A stretch of DNA of 64,000 nucleotides from Saprospirales bacterium (lineage in GTDB: Bacteria; Bacteroidota; Bacteroidia; Chitinophagales; Saprospiraceae): NCBI GenBank assembly GCA_016711045.1, contig JADJTT010000001.1, positions 1 through 64,000 of the forward strand, read 5' to 3'. Every line of letters starts with the position of its first letter. The stretch's first letter is position 1. The notes below the pieces were generated by a model that worked only from the letters and a program-made list of their open reading frames with translations, was not told the DNA's origin and searched no databases. Made by a program: the position numbers and the translations under genes. Below are positions 41,109 through 50,902 of the stretch, piece by piece.

Positions 41109-42848
41109 ATGGCTGACCGCAAAGAAATCCTATCCAGGGTTTTTCCATTCTTACAGTGGACGCCCTCTATCACCCGCCGCACGCTCCAGGCAGACCTGAT
41201 CGCCGGGCTGACCGGCGCTATTATCGTATTGCCCCAAGGGGTAGCTTTTGCCATGATTGCAGGGATGCCCCCTGTGTACGGGTTGTATACGGCAATTGTC
41301 GTTCCTATTATAGCGGCGCTGTTCGGTTCCTCCATGCATGTGATCTCCGGGCCAAATACGGCTATTTCGCTGGTGGTGTTCAGCGCTATTAGTGGTTTTG
41401 CGGAGCCAGGTACGGAGCAATTTATTCAATTGGCATTCGTACTGACCTTTTTGGCAGGCGCTTTTCAGCTTGGATTGGGGCTGGCGAGGCTCGGCGCGCT
41501 CACCAATTTTGTGTCACACACCGTTGTCATCGGCTTTACTGCCGGTGCGGCTATCCTAATTGCCACCAGTCAGCTCAAGCATGTAATGGGAATAAGCATC
41601 CCGCAGGGAGAAGACTTTCTAAACACCTGGTGGGATATCATTTTAAAAATTCCGGAGACAAACTTATACGTACTGGGAGTAGGAGTCGGCACGCTTGTAA
41701 TTGCCTTGATTGCCCGAAGAATATCCAAAAAACTTCCTCACTTTTTGATCGCGATGATCCTTGGTTCCGTGCTTGCACTCGTGCTGGGCGGCCCTGATAA
41801 AGGCATCCAGTTCGTGCAGAAAATGCCGGCCGAGCTCCCCCCGTTTAGCATTCCCGAACTGACCATATCCAACCTCCGGAAATTATCTTCGAATGCCTTT
41901 GCGGTAGCCCTTTTGGGCTTGATCCAGGCAGTAGCCATTGCCCGGGCGATCGGGACCAAAAGCCACCAGCGTATTGATGGCAGTCAGGAATTTGTAGGAC
42001 AAGGACTTTCCAATATCGTGGGCAGTTTTTTTTCCAGTTATGCGGGCTCCGGCTCGTTTACCCGGTCGGGCGTAAATTTTGACGTGGGCGCAAAAACCCC
42101 TATGTCGGCTATCTTTTCCTCTTTGATACTCGCTGTCTTCCTGCTGTTGGTTGCCCCCTTGGCATCTTATTTGCCAATGCCGGCCATGGGTGGGATTATC
42201 CTGCTGGTAGCCTACAACCTGATTGATGTAGCGCATATCAAAGGGATTGCCAAAACAAGCCGGAAGGAAAATGCCGTACTGATCGTCACCTTTCTGGCTA
42301 CGTTATTCCTCGAACTGGAATTTGCAGTCTATATCGGGGTCTTCCTGTCCCTGGTCTTTTACCTGTCGCGCACATCCACCCCTCATATTGCCATCATGGC
42401 GCCCGACCCTTCCGATCCGAACCGGCGCTTTATCAATCGGGCACGCAAACCACTTAAGGAATGTCCGCAACTGAAGATTGTCCGAATCGATGGGTCGTTG
42501 TACTATGGAGCAGTTGACCATATCGCTTCCTTCCTGGGCGAGCTCAGCGAAAACCACCCTCAACGCCATGTGCTGATCCTGGCTAACGGCATAAATTTCG
42601 TCGACATCACCGGAGCCGAGTTCCTTGTGCAAGAGACCAAACGATGGCGTGCCCTGGGTGGCGACCTCTATATCTGCGGCCTGAAGATCATCGCGCAGGA
42701 TGTGCTGGTCGCCGGTGGCTACCGGGATGAGATCGGGGAAGATCATTTTTTCACCACGAAAAAGGAAGCGATCCCTGCCATCTACCAGCGACTTGACCCA
42801 AAGATCTGTGAAACCTGCGAGGCCAGGATCTTTGAAGAGTGCAATTAA
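41109..42848 (+). CDS. SulP-family anion transporter with STAS domain
   Basis: The protein has 579 residues. The membrane domain (about 1-420) starts WTPSITRRTLQADLIAGLTGAIIVLPQGVAFAMIAGMPPVYGLY, the SulP signature region, with about 14 helices. A C-terminal STAS domain follows (LKIVRIDGSLYYGAVDHIASFL ... LILANGINFVDITGAEFLVQE). Family members carry sulfate, bicarbonate or other anions. At the end of a sulfide/sulfite oxidation operon, sulfate or sulfite movement is the best guess. Confidence 0.92.
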   Translation: MADRKEILSRVFPFLQWTPSITRRTLQADLIAGLTGAIIVLPQGVAFAMIAGMPPVYGLYTAIVVPIIAALFGSSMHVISGPNTAISLVVFSAISGFAEPGTEQFIQLAFVLTFLAGAFQLGLGLARLGALTNFVSHTVVIGFTAGAAILIATSQLKHVMGISIPQGEDFLNTWWDIILKIPETNLYVLGVGVGTLVIALIARRISKKLPHFLIAMILGSVLALVLGGPDKGIQFVQKMPAELPPFSIPELTISNLRKLSSNAFAVALLGLIQAVAIARAIGTKSHQRIDGSQEFVGQGLSNIVGSFFSSYAGSGSFTRSGVNFDVGAKTPMSAIFSSLILAVFLLLVAPLASYLPMPAMGGIILLVAYNLIDVAHIKGIAKTSRKENAVLIVTFLATLFLELEFAVYIGVFLSLVFYLSRTSTPHIAIMAPDPSDPNRRFINRARKPLKECPQLKIVRIDGSLYYGAVDHIASFLGELSENHPQRHVLILANGINFVDITGAEFLVQETKRWRALGGDLYICGLKIIAQDVLVAGGYRDEIGEDHFFTTKKEAIPAIYQRLDPKICETCEARIFEECN

Positions 42849-42862
42849 ATGTTGCAGGCGCA

Positions 42863-43683
42863 TTAAAGTCTCAATTCTGTCCAGATCGGGACGTGGTCGG
42901 AGAGTTTGCGGATTTCTTTGAGATTGGCACAATCACCGACAGTATCCAGGATGCCGCTTCGAAGGCTATGGATGGAAGAGGGGAGAAAAATGTTATCAAA
43001 GGAGGAGGAGAAGTAATCGTCTTTACACGAAACCCGCAGGCTGGTGGGCTGTCCGTTAATAATAGGTGTATACCCATTCTCTTTCCAATCATCAAATACA
43101 GGGTTGGAGGCGCCCAGATTAAAATCACCGAGAAAGATAAGCGGATCTTCCGGATACAGATCGGTCAGGGCAGCCAACAAGGGGATTTCCTCCTCGGGCT
43201 TATCTGGCCCCGTCGGGCATGAAAATTGGCAATTAGAAAGGTTCGTCCATCAAAACTAAAGCGGCCCATGTAAGGCTCCCGGAACACTGCTTCCGGAAGG
43301 GAGTCTGCCAGCCAGGCCCTTCCAACTGGCTTAACCCGGTCGGTTTTCCATAGAAAAGCATAGCGCTCGGTCTTATAAGGCGGGCTGTCGGTAGGATCGC
43401 TGATGCGGTAATCCCAGTCGTTGCCCATGCGGTCCAGCTCATCTGCCAGGCGGGCGACAGCCTTGGGGCCGCTGGTATTTGTGGCTACGACTTCCTGAAT
43501 CGCCACCAGATCGTAGTCGCGCAAAAACTCGGCGATCTGCCGAATCTCTTTCTTGTCTTTACTTCGACCAAAGTCCTGAATATTCCAGGACAATAGCTTC
43601 AGTGAGGAAAGGGTGGGATCCTGGGTAAATCCCGGACTCCACAAGAATAAAAAGAGAAGAATTAAAAGAAGGAGATTTCGCAT
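42863..43683 (-). pseudogene. Exported endonuclease/exonuclease/phosphatase-family protein, frameshifted
   Basis: From 43683 a signal peptide (LLLILLFLFLWSPGFTQ) leads into LKLLSWNIQDFG, IAEFLRDYDLVAIQEVV and FDGRTFLIANFHA. The frame then goes wrong near 43217 and stops at 43165. In the adjacent frame the fold continues (GPDKPEEEIPLLAALTDL, PLIFLGDFNLGASNPVF, DNIFLPSSI, LSDHVPIW) to 42863. The motifs WNIQ, QE, GDFN and SDH are the DNase-I-type active site. A single missing base (CGACGGGG for an expected CGAACGGGG or similar) would explain this. The intact protein would be a secreted nuclease or phosphodiesterase of about 272 residues. Confidence 0.8.
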
Positions 43684-44368
43684 TCCTCTAAGGTAAGTAA
43701 TCTTCGGGGGTATAGCAAGTTCAGGAAATGGTTGTCATATTTTGGTAAAAGGTAGGTGTTTATTAGAAAAAGGCAAATTAGTCGGGCATTATTCCCCGAA
43801 ACCGCCTAAATTGCGCCCCATAAGGCAGAAAATGTACGCCTTTAGTTAACACACACACGCTTTTCTTGGCAACAACTTAAACAAATATCCCAAAAAGGCT
43901 ACCCCTCCTATTATGGGTTTCCCTTCACATTATACATACAGGTTTCGGAAGTGGTGTGGATTCCTTGAGAAAAGAATCTCTTTCTTGAGATTTAATCCGG
44001 CCTTGCATAGAGGTACCCCCCGTTTTCTGTGTCTATTAAATGAATGAACATCTGATGGGAATAGCTCCCCATTGACACAAACCCCTTTTGACAGAACTGC
44101 CCTTCCCCACGATTATCTTCTTTGCCTGCATAGATGATAATCGCTTGTTTTTTAACCCAAGTCCATTCCCGTAAATAATCAACTTACGTGAATGGAAATA
44201 CACATTACAACACTCCACTACTTTTTAAGTGCAGGCAATTGCAAATTGTCTGGATGGGTCATTTTTTTTTCAGGAGATGAAGTCTTTGCGACTTTTCAAC
44301 GGCGAAGCCATTTCCAGATTTGTACCTTTGCCCGCATTGTGAACCACTAGAAAAAGGAATATATAGCA
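43684..44368. other. Non-coding region before the polysaccharide operon
   Basis: These 685 bases hold no convincing gene. A Bacteroidota -7 box TACCTTTG (44323-44330) lies 39 bases before the first operon gene and probably drives it. The long upstream part may hold regulatory sites, but I recognise no JUMPstart or known operator. Confidence 0.5.
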
Positions 44369-45367
44369 ATGAACAACTTCGTACTTATAGGATCAGCCGG
44401 ATACGTAGCGCCCAGGCATATGCGGGCCATCCGCGATACGGGGAATACCCTGTTGGCTGCATTAGACAAGAATGATTCCGTCGGAATAATCGATTCGTAT
44501 TTTCCGGAAGCAGCCTTTTTTACAGAATTTGAGCGATTTGACAGGCATGTACACAAGCTCAACCGGACAATCGGAATTCCGGTCGACTATGTATCGGTCT
44601 GTTCGCCCAACTATCTGCACGATGCGCATATCCGTTTTGGGTTGCGCATTGGGGCCAACGTGATCTGTGAAAAGCCGCTGGTACTTAATCCATGGAATGT
44701 AAGTGCCCTTCAGGAAATGGAGAAGGAAACCGGCAAAAAGGTGTATACGATCCTCCAATTGCGCCTGCACCCGGCATTGCAGGCATTAAAACGCCAAGTA
44801 GACGCCTCCCCTGCAGGCAAGATCTTTGACGTAGATCTCACGTATATCACTTCCAGGGGAAATTGGTACTTCGCAAGCTGGAAAGGAGAAAAAGAAAAGT
44901 CCGGAGGAATTGCCACGAATATTGGCATTCACTTCTTTGACATGCTCAACTGGATATTCGGAGAAGTGCAGGAAAATGTGGTTCATATCCACACCCACGA
45001 CCGGGCTGCGGGCTATATGCAGATGGAGCGGGCTCGGGTGCGGTGGTTTTTGAGTATAAACTACGACACACTGCCCGACTCCATTAAAGCTACCAGTACA
45101 CGCACCTACCGGTCTATCCTGGTAGATGGGAAAGAAGTTGAGTTCAGTGAAGGATTCACCGACCTGCACACCCTGAGCTATCAGGCCATTATAGACGGGA
45201 ACGGATTTGGATTGGAAGCGGCTGCCCATGCCGTCCAAGCCGCTTACGATATCCGGAACATCAAACCGATCGGCCTGAATGGCGTGCACCACCCGCTTGC
45301 GGAGATCCCGCTTGCGGTCCATCCTTTTGAGTTAGATGGTCATTCAGACACTTCCAATTCTTATTAA
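44369..45367 (+). CDS. Gfo/Idh/MocA oxidoreductase, WlbA/WbpB-like (UDP-GlcNAcA 3-dehydrogenase type)
   Basis: The protein has 332 residues. It starts MNNFVLIGSAGYVAPRHMRAIRDTGN, the WlbA signature, with the EKP motif in VICEKPLVLNP and NIGIHFFDMLNWIFG. WlbA/WbpB oxidises C3 of UDP-N-acetylglucosaminuronic acid on the way to 2,3-diamino-2,3-dideoxyuronic sugars. The usual partner aminotransferase and acetyltransferase (WlbC/WlbB) are not seen next to it, although other sugar aminotransferase genes are downstream. It opens the polysaccharide operon, 14 bases before the export gene. Confidence 0.85.
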   Translation: MNNFVLIGSAGYVAPRHMRAIRDTGNTLLAALDKNDSVGIIDSYFPEAAFFTEFERFDRHVHKLNRTIGIPVDYVSVCSPNYLHDAHIRFGLRIGANVICEKPLVLNPWNVSALQEMEKETGKKVYTILQLRLHPALQALKRQVDASPAGKIFDVDLTYITSRGNWYFASWKGEKEKSGGIATNIGIHFFDMLNWIFGEVQENVVHIHTHDRAAGYMQMERARVRWFLSINYDTLPDSIKATSTRTYRSILVDGKEVEFSEGFTDLHTLSYQAIIDGNGFGLEAAAHAVQAAYDIRNIKPIGLNGVHHPLAEIPLAVHPFELDGHSDTSNSY

Positions 45368-45381
45368 TACAATTAATTCCA

Positions 45382-46182
45382 ATGGTTTTTAAATACCCAA
45401 CCTACCTTTTCCTCCTTCTGCTGGCTCATTTCCTGCTCAGCAGCTGCGGCGGTGTGAAGTATGCCCAAATTCTGATGCTCGACGATGTACTCGATGGAAG
45501 TGACTCCATTCCGAACCTTCCCGTACTCAGTGTCCGGACGGATGATATCATCAACATACAGGTGGCCAGCCGAAACCCGGAGACTGTGATTGCCTTTCAG
45601 CAACAAAAAGTGGGCGGAGCAGGGGCAGATGCATCGGCCGGCGCCGGCGCCCTCGGCATCCCTGATGGTTACCGGGTCGATGAAGAAGGGAATATCTACC
45701 TGCCTTATATCGGCAAAGTGCATGCGGCCGGCAAAACCATCATTAAACTGCGGGAAGAAATTACGACCAATCTGATCCAGTTTATTCCCGACGTATCCGT
45801 GCAAATACGGTTTATGAATTTCAGGGTAACCCTGCTGGGAGAGGTTGCCAAACCCAACACGTATATCATCCCCAACGAACGGCTTACCATACTGGAAGCG
45901 ATCGGGATGGCAGGCGATTTTACCCCCTATGCAGAGCGCAACTCGGTATTGATCATCCGCGACCGCAATAATGTCCGGGAATATGCACGGGTGAACACAC
46001 AGGACAAAACCCTCTTCCTGTCTGAATATTTTTACCTGAGCCCCAATGATATCATATATGTGGAGCCCCTCAAGGCCAAACAATTTGCCACTCAAGGGGA
46101 TTTTGTCCAACGGTATTCCGTGATCATCGTTCCTTTTGTAAGTTTCCTTACCTTTTTATTGAGTGCCCTCATTACTAAATAG
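45382..46182 (+). CDS. Polysaccharide export lipoprotein (Wza/BexD family)
   Basis: The protein has 266 residues. It has a lipobox LSSC at about residue 21, then the poly-export domain (LSVRTDDIINIQVASRNPE ... YRVDEEGNIYLPYIGKVHAAG) and a SLBB domain (VTLLGEVAKPNTYIIPNERLTILEAIGMAGDF). A C-terminal hydrophobic helix (IIVPFVSFLTFLLSALI) would span the outer membrane, as in Wza. It forms the outer-membrane channel that works with the kinase-type co-polymerase encoded next. Confidence 0.92.
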   Translation: MVFKYPTYLFLLLLAHFLLSSCGGVKYAQILMLDDVLDGSDSIPNLPVLSVRTDDIINIQVASRNPETVIAFQQQKVGGAGADASAGAGALGIPDGYRVDEEGNIYLPYIGKVHAAGKTIIKLREEITTNLIQFIPDVSVQIRFMNFRVTLLGEVAKPNTYIIPNERLTILEAIGMAGDFTPYAERNSVLIIRDRNNVREYARVNTQDKTLFLSEYFYLSPNDIIYVEPLKAKQFATQGDFVQRYSVIIVPFVSFLTFLLSALITK

Positions 46183-46227
46183 TGATTAAGGCTCGACGTT
46201 CCATTTCACACTCCAATAGCAAAACAA

Positions 46228-48660
46228 ATGGCTGAAGACAAGTTGGATTTCAAACAACTGGGATTTAAAGCGCTCAAGTATTGGTACTTGTACCTCTTGA
46301 TCTTCCCACTTACCCTCGCAGGCGGCTACTTCTATTTAAAGACCACCCATCCAAAATTTCAAGTGGAAGCTCAGTTGCTCATCAAAGATGAGGAGAACTC
46401 CGGGCAAATGAGCGAAGAGATCCTGTTCTCGGAATTAGGCCTCGGCAAGAAAAAGAAGAACCTGGAAAATGAAGTACTTGTCTTGCGCTCTTCTCCGCTG
46501 ATGAAAGAAGTGGTTCAAAACAATGAACTACAATACCGGTATTTCACCATTAATGGGATAGTGAAGCGCGAGTTATACAAAAATTCGCCCATCCGGATCC
46601 TCGACTGGCAGCCGATATATCCGAACGGAAGCGTGCAGGGAATCGTCCTGCCCGATGGCAAAGGCGGCTACACAATTAAAATCGAGGAAATTGAATACCC
46701 CGGCGAATTTGGTAGCGAGTTGATTCTCCCGGAGGGAAAACTCACCCTGTCTCGCACGAGAAGCCTTGAGTCAGGCACCTCTATGGAAATTATGGCCCTT
46801 CCCATCCGGGATATGGCTGATTATTTTTTAGAAAACCTGGAAGTAGCAGCCAAAGGAGAAGAATCCAGCACACTGAATCTCACCCTGAAAGATGAATCCG
46901 GAGAACGTGCCCGGGATGTCCTCATGGGTGTAATCGAAGCCTACAACCGAAAGTCGGTGGAAGACAAAAATAAGGCCTTTGAAAATACCATCGACCTCAT
47001 CAACGAACGTGTCCAGCTCATCGCATCGGAACTTTCTGAGGCGGAACTGGACGTGGAAGCCTATAAGCAACAGTATAGCATGGTCGAACTCAGCTCGGAA
47101 AGTACTTTGCTGCTGGGCGAAATGGCTACCTACAACCGGGATATCTCAAATACAGGAGTCCAACTTGAGATCATGACTTCTATGGAAAAATTTCTGGTGG
47201 AAAATCAGAATAACTTTGAGTTTGTTCCAACTAACGTAAGTATAAACAACCTCACATTGGCAAAGCAGTTGGAAAGTTTCAACCAATTGCTGGCCGACAG
47301 GGCCATTGAAGAAAGTAAAAAAGGCGCCAAACACCCCGACATTCAGCTCATTCAAAAACAGATCCAAAACCTGCGGGAGACGATCATTGAAAACATCCAG
47401 TCTATCAAAAGCGACCTCCAGGTTGCGCTGAATGCCAACAAAAACCAGCAGCAAACTATTGAAAGCCGGCTCCGCAGTCTCCCCAAAAGGGAAAGGGAAT
47501 TGGTGGAAAAGGAACGTAAAAAAGGCGTTAAGGAAAACCTGTACCTCTACTTGCTTCAAAAAAGGGAAGAATCTGCCATCTCTATGGCCGTCACCGCTCC
47601 TACCGGTAAGATCGTACAACCCGCCGAACTCCCCTACGGCCCTATCAGCCCAAAGGGCTCTCAGATATGGCTGATCGCCTTTTTCCTGGGTTTAGCCATC
47701 CCCTCCGGCCTGGTCTTTCTGCTTGAAAATATGAACGACCGGGTACGGGATGAAACTTCCATCGAGAAAGCTACTTCGGTTCCTCTGCTCGGCTCCATTG
47801 CACAGAGTCGCCGAAAAGGCCATCTGGTGGTCAAAGAGAAAAGCAGTTCCATTGTGGCTGAGATGTTCCGCCTGCTTCGCGCCAATTTGAACTATTTGAC
47901 CCCGGGCGAAAACCTCAAGGTCGTACTCATTACCTCTTCCTTCTCCGGGGAAGGCAAGTCGTTTATCGCCATGAACCTCGGAATGACACAAGCCCTGGCA
48001 GGCAAAAAAGTGCTGGTGCTGGAGTTGGACCTTCGCAAACCCAAACAGGACCTTTACATGGGCATTCAACGACCCCAATATGGGGTAGTGGATTATCTGG
48101 TCAGTTCAGAACTCACTCCTTCCGATATCATCATCAACAGCGGCCTTCACTCCAACCTGGATGTCATCGTCAGTGGTCCTAAACCGCCCAATCCAAGTGA
48201 ATTGATCCTCTCCCAACGACTCCGGGTCCTGGTGGCTGAACTCCGGGAGACCTACGATTTCATCATCCTGGATACGCCACCTGTGGGTATGGTCGCTGAT
48301 GCACTGCAGATGCAGGATCTTCCCCAAGCTACTATGTATATTGTCCGGGCCGGATATACCCGCATTCCACAGCTACAAATCATCGAAGATATTCATTCGA
48401 AGAATAAAATGCCGCGGCCCTTTATCGTACTCAACGCATTGCGCCTTAACCAGCCTGGCTCCTATGGAAGCGGATATGGCTATGGATATGGCTATGGATA
48501 CGGCTATTACGAAGATGAATCCGGCTGGAAAAAATTGATGAAGCGCTTTAAGGAACGAAAACACAATAAGAAAAGCAAGCGACCGCCTGTCACGGAGCTC
48601 AACCAAAAGGTAGCCAAAAGCAGTAGTGACCTGCCTAAAAAACGAGGGAAGGCCAACTGA
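46228..48660 (+). CDS. Wzz/Wzc-type co-polymerase with BY-kinase domain
   Basis: The protein has 810 residues. An N-terminal Wzz domain with a first helix near residues 15-35 is followed by a long coiled-coil periplasmic part (about 60-490) and a second helix (IWLIAFFLGLAIPSGLVFLL). The cytoplasmic tyrosine kinase has Walker A in ITSSFSGEGKSFIAMN (about 570-580), Walker A' in VLVLELDLRKPK and Walker B in FIILDTPPVGMVAD. The tail at about 745-765 is a run of alternating Gly and Tyr ending GYYEDESGW, the autophosphorylation cluster. It controls chain length and export through the Wza pore. The start of the flippase gene follows 2 bases after its stop. Confidence 0.94.
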   Translation: MAEDKLDFKQLGFKALKYWYLYLLIFPLTLAGGYFYLKTTHPKFQVEAQLLIKDEENSGQMSEEILFSELGLGKKKKNLENEVLVLRSSPLMKEVVQNNELQYRYFTINGIVKRELYKNSPIRILDWQPIYPNGSVQGIVLPDGKGGYTIKIEEIEYPGEFGSELILPEGKLTLSRTRSLESGTSMEIMALPIRDMADYFLENLEVAAKGEESSTLNLTLKDESGERARDVLMGVIEAYNRKSVEDKNKAFENTIDLINERVQLIASELSEAELDVEAYKQQYSMVELSSESTLLLGEMATYNRDISNTGVQLEIMTSMEKFLVENQNNFEFVPTNVSINNLTLAKQLESFNQLLADRAIEESKKGAKHPDIQLIQKQIQNLRETIIENIQSIKSDLQVALNANKNQQQTIESRLRSLPKRERELVEKERKKGVKENLYLYLLQKREESAISMAVTAPTGKIVQPAELPYGPISPKGSQIWLIAFFLGLAIPSGLVFLLENMNDRVRDETSIEKATSVPLLGSIAQSRRKGHLVVKEKSSSIVAEMFRLLRANLNYLTPGENLKVVLITSSFSGEGKSFIAMNLGMTQALAGKKVLVLELDLRKPKQDLYMGIQRPQYGVVDYLVSSELTPSDIIINSGLHSNLDVIVSGPKPPNPSELILSQRLRVLVAELRETYDFIILDTPPVGMVADALQMQDLPQATMYIVRAGYTRIPQLQIIEDIHSKNKMPRPFIVLNALRLNQPGSYGSGYGYGYGYGYGYYEDESGWKKLMKRFKERKHNKKSKRPPVTELNQKVAKSSSDLPKKRGKAN

Positions 48661-48662
48661 TA

Positions 48663-50126
48663 ATGGCGAAATCGCTCAGTGAACAGTCCCTTTCGGGAGT
48701 TTTATGGTTGTTTCTCGACAAACTGGGCAGCAGTAGTATCAATTTTCTGATCACCATTGTCCTGGCTCGGCTATTGTTGCCCGAAGATTTTGGGTTGGTA
48801 GCCATGGTCATGATCTTTTTCGAGCTTTCGTCGGTCTTCGTGGAAAGCGGTTTCTCTACGGCATTGATCCGGGAAAAAACAATCTCGGAGATCGACAAGT
48901 CCACGACCTTCATTTTCAACCTGATCTCGTCGGTCGTGCTATATGTAGCGCTTTTTCTTTGCGCCCCACTGATCGCCTCCTTCTTCGATCAGCCCCTTCT
49001 CACCTGGATCGTCCGGGTCATGGGGCTCAACCTGGTCATTGAGTCGATAGCGATTATACAACGATCTACGCTCACCCAACAGATCGACTTCAAAACCCAG
49101 ACGAAGGCCCGGTTTCTGGCCGTTGTTTTGTCTGGCGTCGTCGGTATAGGACTTGCCCTGGCAGGCTTTGGCGTTTGGGCGCTGGTTGTTCGAATTGGTG
49201 TAATGGGACTGATGGAAACCGCCTCTCTCTGGCGCCTGAATCCCTGGAAGCCTTCCCTTCAGTTCAGCAAGGCCTCTTTCCGGAAGCTCTTCGGGTTCGG
49301 ATCCAAGATACTCTCCGCAGCTATCCTCGACAAGTTTTTTACGCACATCTACAAAGTAGTGATCGGAAAATTCTTCTCCGCTGCCTCTCTCGGCTTCTAC
49401 ACCCAGGCCGGCACGTTTACCAACATGGTGATTAACACGATGTTTCGCACGATCCAGCGGGTCACCTATCCGGTGCTGTCCAAGCTACAGGATGATCTCG
49501 AGAAGCTGAAGGATGGGTACCGGAAGGTACTAAAGCTCAGTTCTTTTATCATTTTCCCGTCCATGATGTTGCTCGGCGTTCTGGCCGAACCCATCATTGT
49601 CACGCTGGTAGGCGAAAAATGGCTGCCATCTGTCCCTTTTCTTCAACTGTTGTGCCTCTCCGGCGCCACCTATCACCTGACTACCGTCAACCTCAATATG
49701 CTCCTGGTGCTGGGGCGCTCCGACCTGAGCCTGAAACTGGAAGTAATCAAAAAGATCATCATCGGTATCGCGATCGTCATCGGACTGAAATATGGGATAT
49801 ACGGACTTGTCGTAAGCGAAGTAGTTTCGACATATATAAATCTGTTGCTCAACGCCTATTTTTCCAAAAAGCTCCTGAAGTACTCGCTTCCGCAGCAGCT
49901 CCGGGACATCCTCCCCACCATGCTCATTAGCTTGTTGATGGGCGTACTGGTTTTTTTCATCCAGACATTGCCTTATCCAAATACGTTTTTGCACATGCTA
50001 TTGGGCCTGGTTTTCGGCGGATTGACTTACCTTGGGCTGCACCTGCTGATCAGAACAGATGAAATGACCATGATCCGCAGATTGATCATCCCCAAAACGA
50101 TCCAACTAATCGCTAAGCTTAGATGA
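48663..50126 (+). CDS. MOP-superfamily polysaccharide flippase (WzxC-like)
   Basis: The protein has 487 residues with about 12 to 14 helices. SLSEQSLSGVLWLFLDKLGSSSINFLITIVLARLLLPEDFGLVAM at the start and FFSAASLGFYTQAGTFTNM are typical of the WzxC/TuaB lipopolysaccharide flippase group. It turns lipid-linked repeat units across the inner membrane. It overlaps the next gene by 4 bases (ATGA). Confidence 0.93.
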   Translation: MAKSLSEQSLSGVLWLFLDKLGSSSINFLITIVLARLLLPEDFGLVAMVMIFFELSSVFVESGFSTALIREKTISEIDKSTTFIFNLISSVVLYVALFLCAPLIASFFDQPLLTWIVRVMGLNLVIESIAIIQRSTLTQQIDFKTQTKARFLAVVLSGVVGIGLALAGFGVWALVVRIGVMGLMETASLWRLNPWKPSLQFSKASFRKLFGFGSKILSAAILDKFFTHIYKVVIGKFFSAASLGFYTQAGTFTNMVINTMFRTIQRVTYPVLSKLQDDLEKLKDGYRKVLKLSSFIIFPSMMLLGVLAEPIIVTLVGEKWLPSVPFLQLLCLSGATYHLTTVNLNMLLVLGRSDLSLKLEVIKKIIIGIAIVIGLKYGIYGLVVSEVVSTYINLLLNAYFSKKLLKYSLPQQLRDILPTMLISLLMGVLVFFIQTLPYPNTFLHMLLGLVFGGLTYLGLHLLIRTDEMTMIRRLIIPKTIQLIAKLR

Positions 50127-50902
50127 AAACACTAATACTGGCAGGAGGATATGGTTCCCGCCTCAGCGAAGAAACCGACTTGCGCCCCAAACCAATGGTG
50201 GAAATTGGGGGAAAACCCATCCTGTGGCATATCATGAAAATTTATTCCCATTACGGCTTCAATGAGTTTATCATCTTGTGCGGCTATAAGGGATACGCCA
50301 TTAAGGAATATTTTGCCAACTATTTCCTGCACCACGCCGACCTGACCTTCGATCTGGCCAACAACCAGATGAAGATTCACCACAACCCCAGCGAACCGTG
50401 GACGGTGACTTTACTGGACACCGGACTCGACACCATGACAGGCGGCCGTGTATTGCGCGCCAAACCGTACCTGGATCCAGAAGAATCCTTCATGCTCACT
50501 TACGGCGATGGCGTTTCAGATGTCAACATCTCTCAACTCATCAATTTTCACCATTCGCACGGTAAGGCCATCACCATGACGTCTTCCCAACCGGAAGGCC
50601 GCTTTGGCGCCCTCGACATAAGAGAAGGTGGGCAAGTGGGTAAATTCGTGGAAAAACCCAAAGGCGACGGCGCCTGGATCAATGCCGGTTTTTTTGTGTG
50701 CGAACACAAAGTATTCGACTATATCCAGGAAGGCGACGAAACGATTTTCGAACGCGCCCCACTCGAAAACCTCGCCAATGACGGAGAGTTATTCACCTAC
50801 CGGCACCAGGGCTTTTGGCGCCCGATGGATACCCTCCGCGACAAACAAACCCTCGACAAGCTCTGGACCTCGGGTCAGGCAAAATGGAAAATTTGGAAAT
50901 GA
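50123..50902 (+). CDS. rfbF: Glucose-1-phosphate cytidylyltransferase
   Basis: The protein has 259 residues. The nucleotidyltransferase motif is MKTLILAGGYGSRLSEETDLRPKPMVEIGGKPILWHIMKIYSHYG, followed by FMLTYGDGVSDVNI and GAWINAGFFVCEHKVFDYI, the pattern of RfbF/DdhA. It makes CDP-glucose from CTP and glucose-1-phosphate, the first step to CDP-linked 6-deoxysugars. It overlaps both neighbours by 4 bases. Confidence 0.95.
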   Translation: MKTLILAGGYGSRLSEETDLRPKPMVEIGGKPILWHIMKIYSHYGFNEFIILCGYKGYAIKEYFANYFLHHADLTFDLANNQMKIHHNPSEPWTVTLLDTGLDTMTGGRVLRAKPYLDPEESFMLTYGDGVSDVNISQLINFHHSHGKAITMTSSQPEGRFGALDIREGGQVGKFVEKPKGDGAWINAGFFVCEHKVFDYIQEGDETIFERAPLENLANDGELFTYRHQGFWRPMDTLRDKQTLDKLWTSGQAKWKIWK

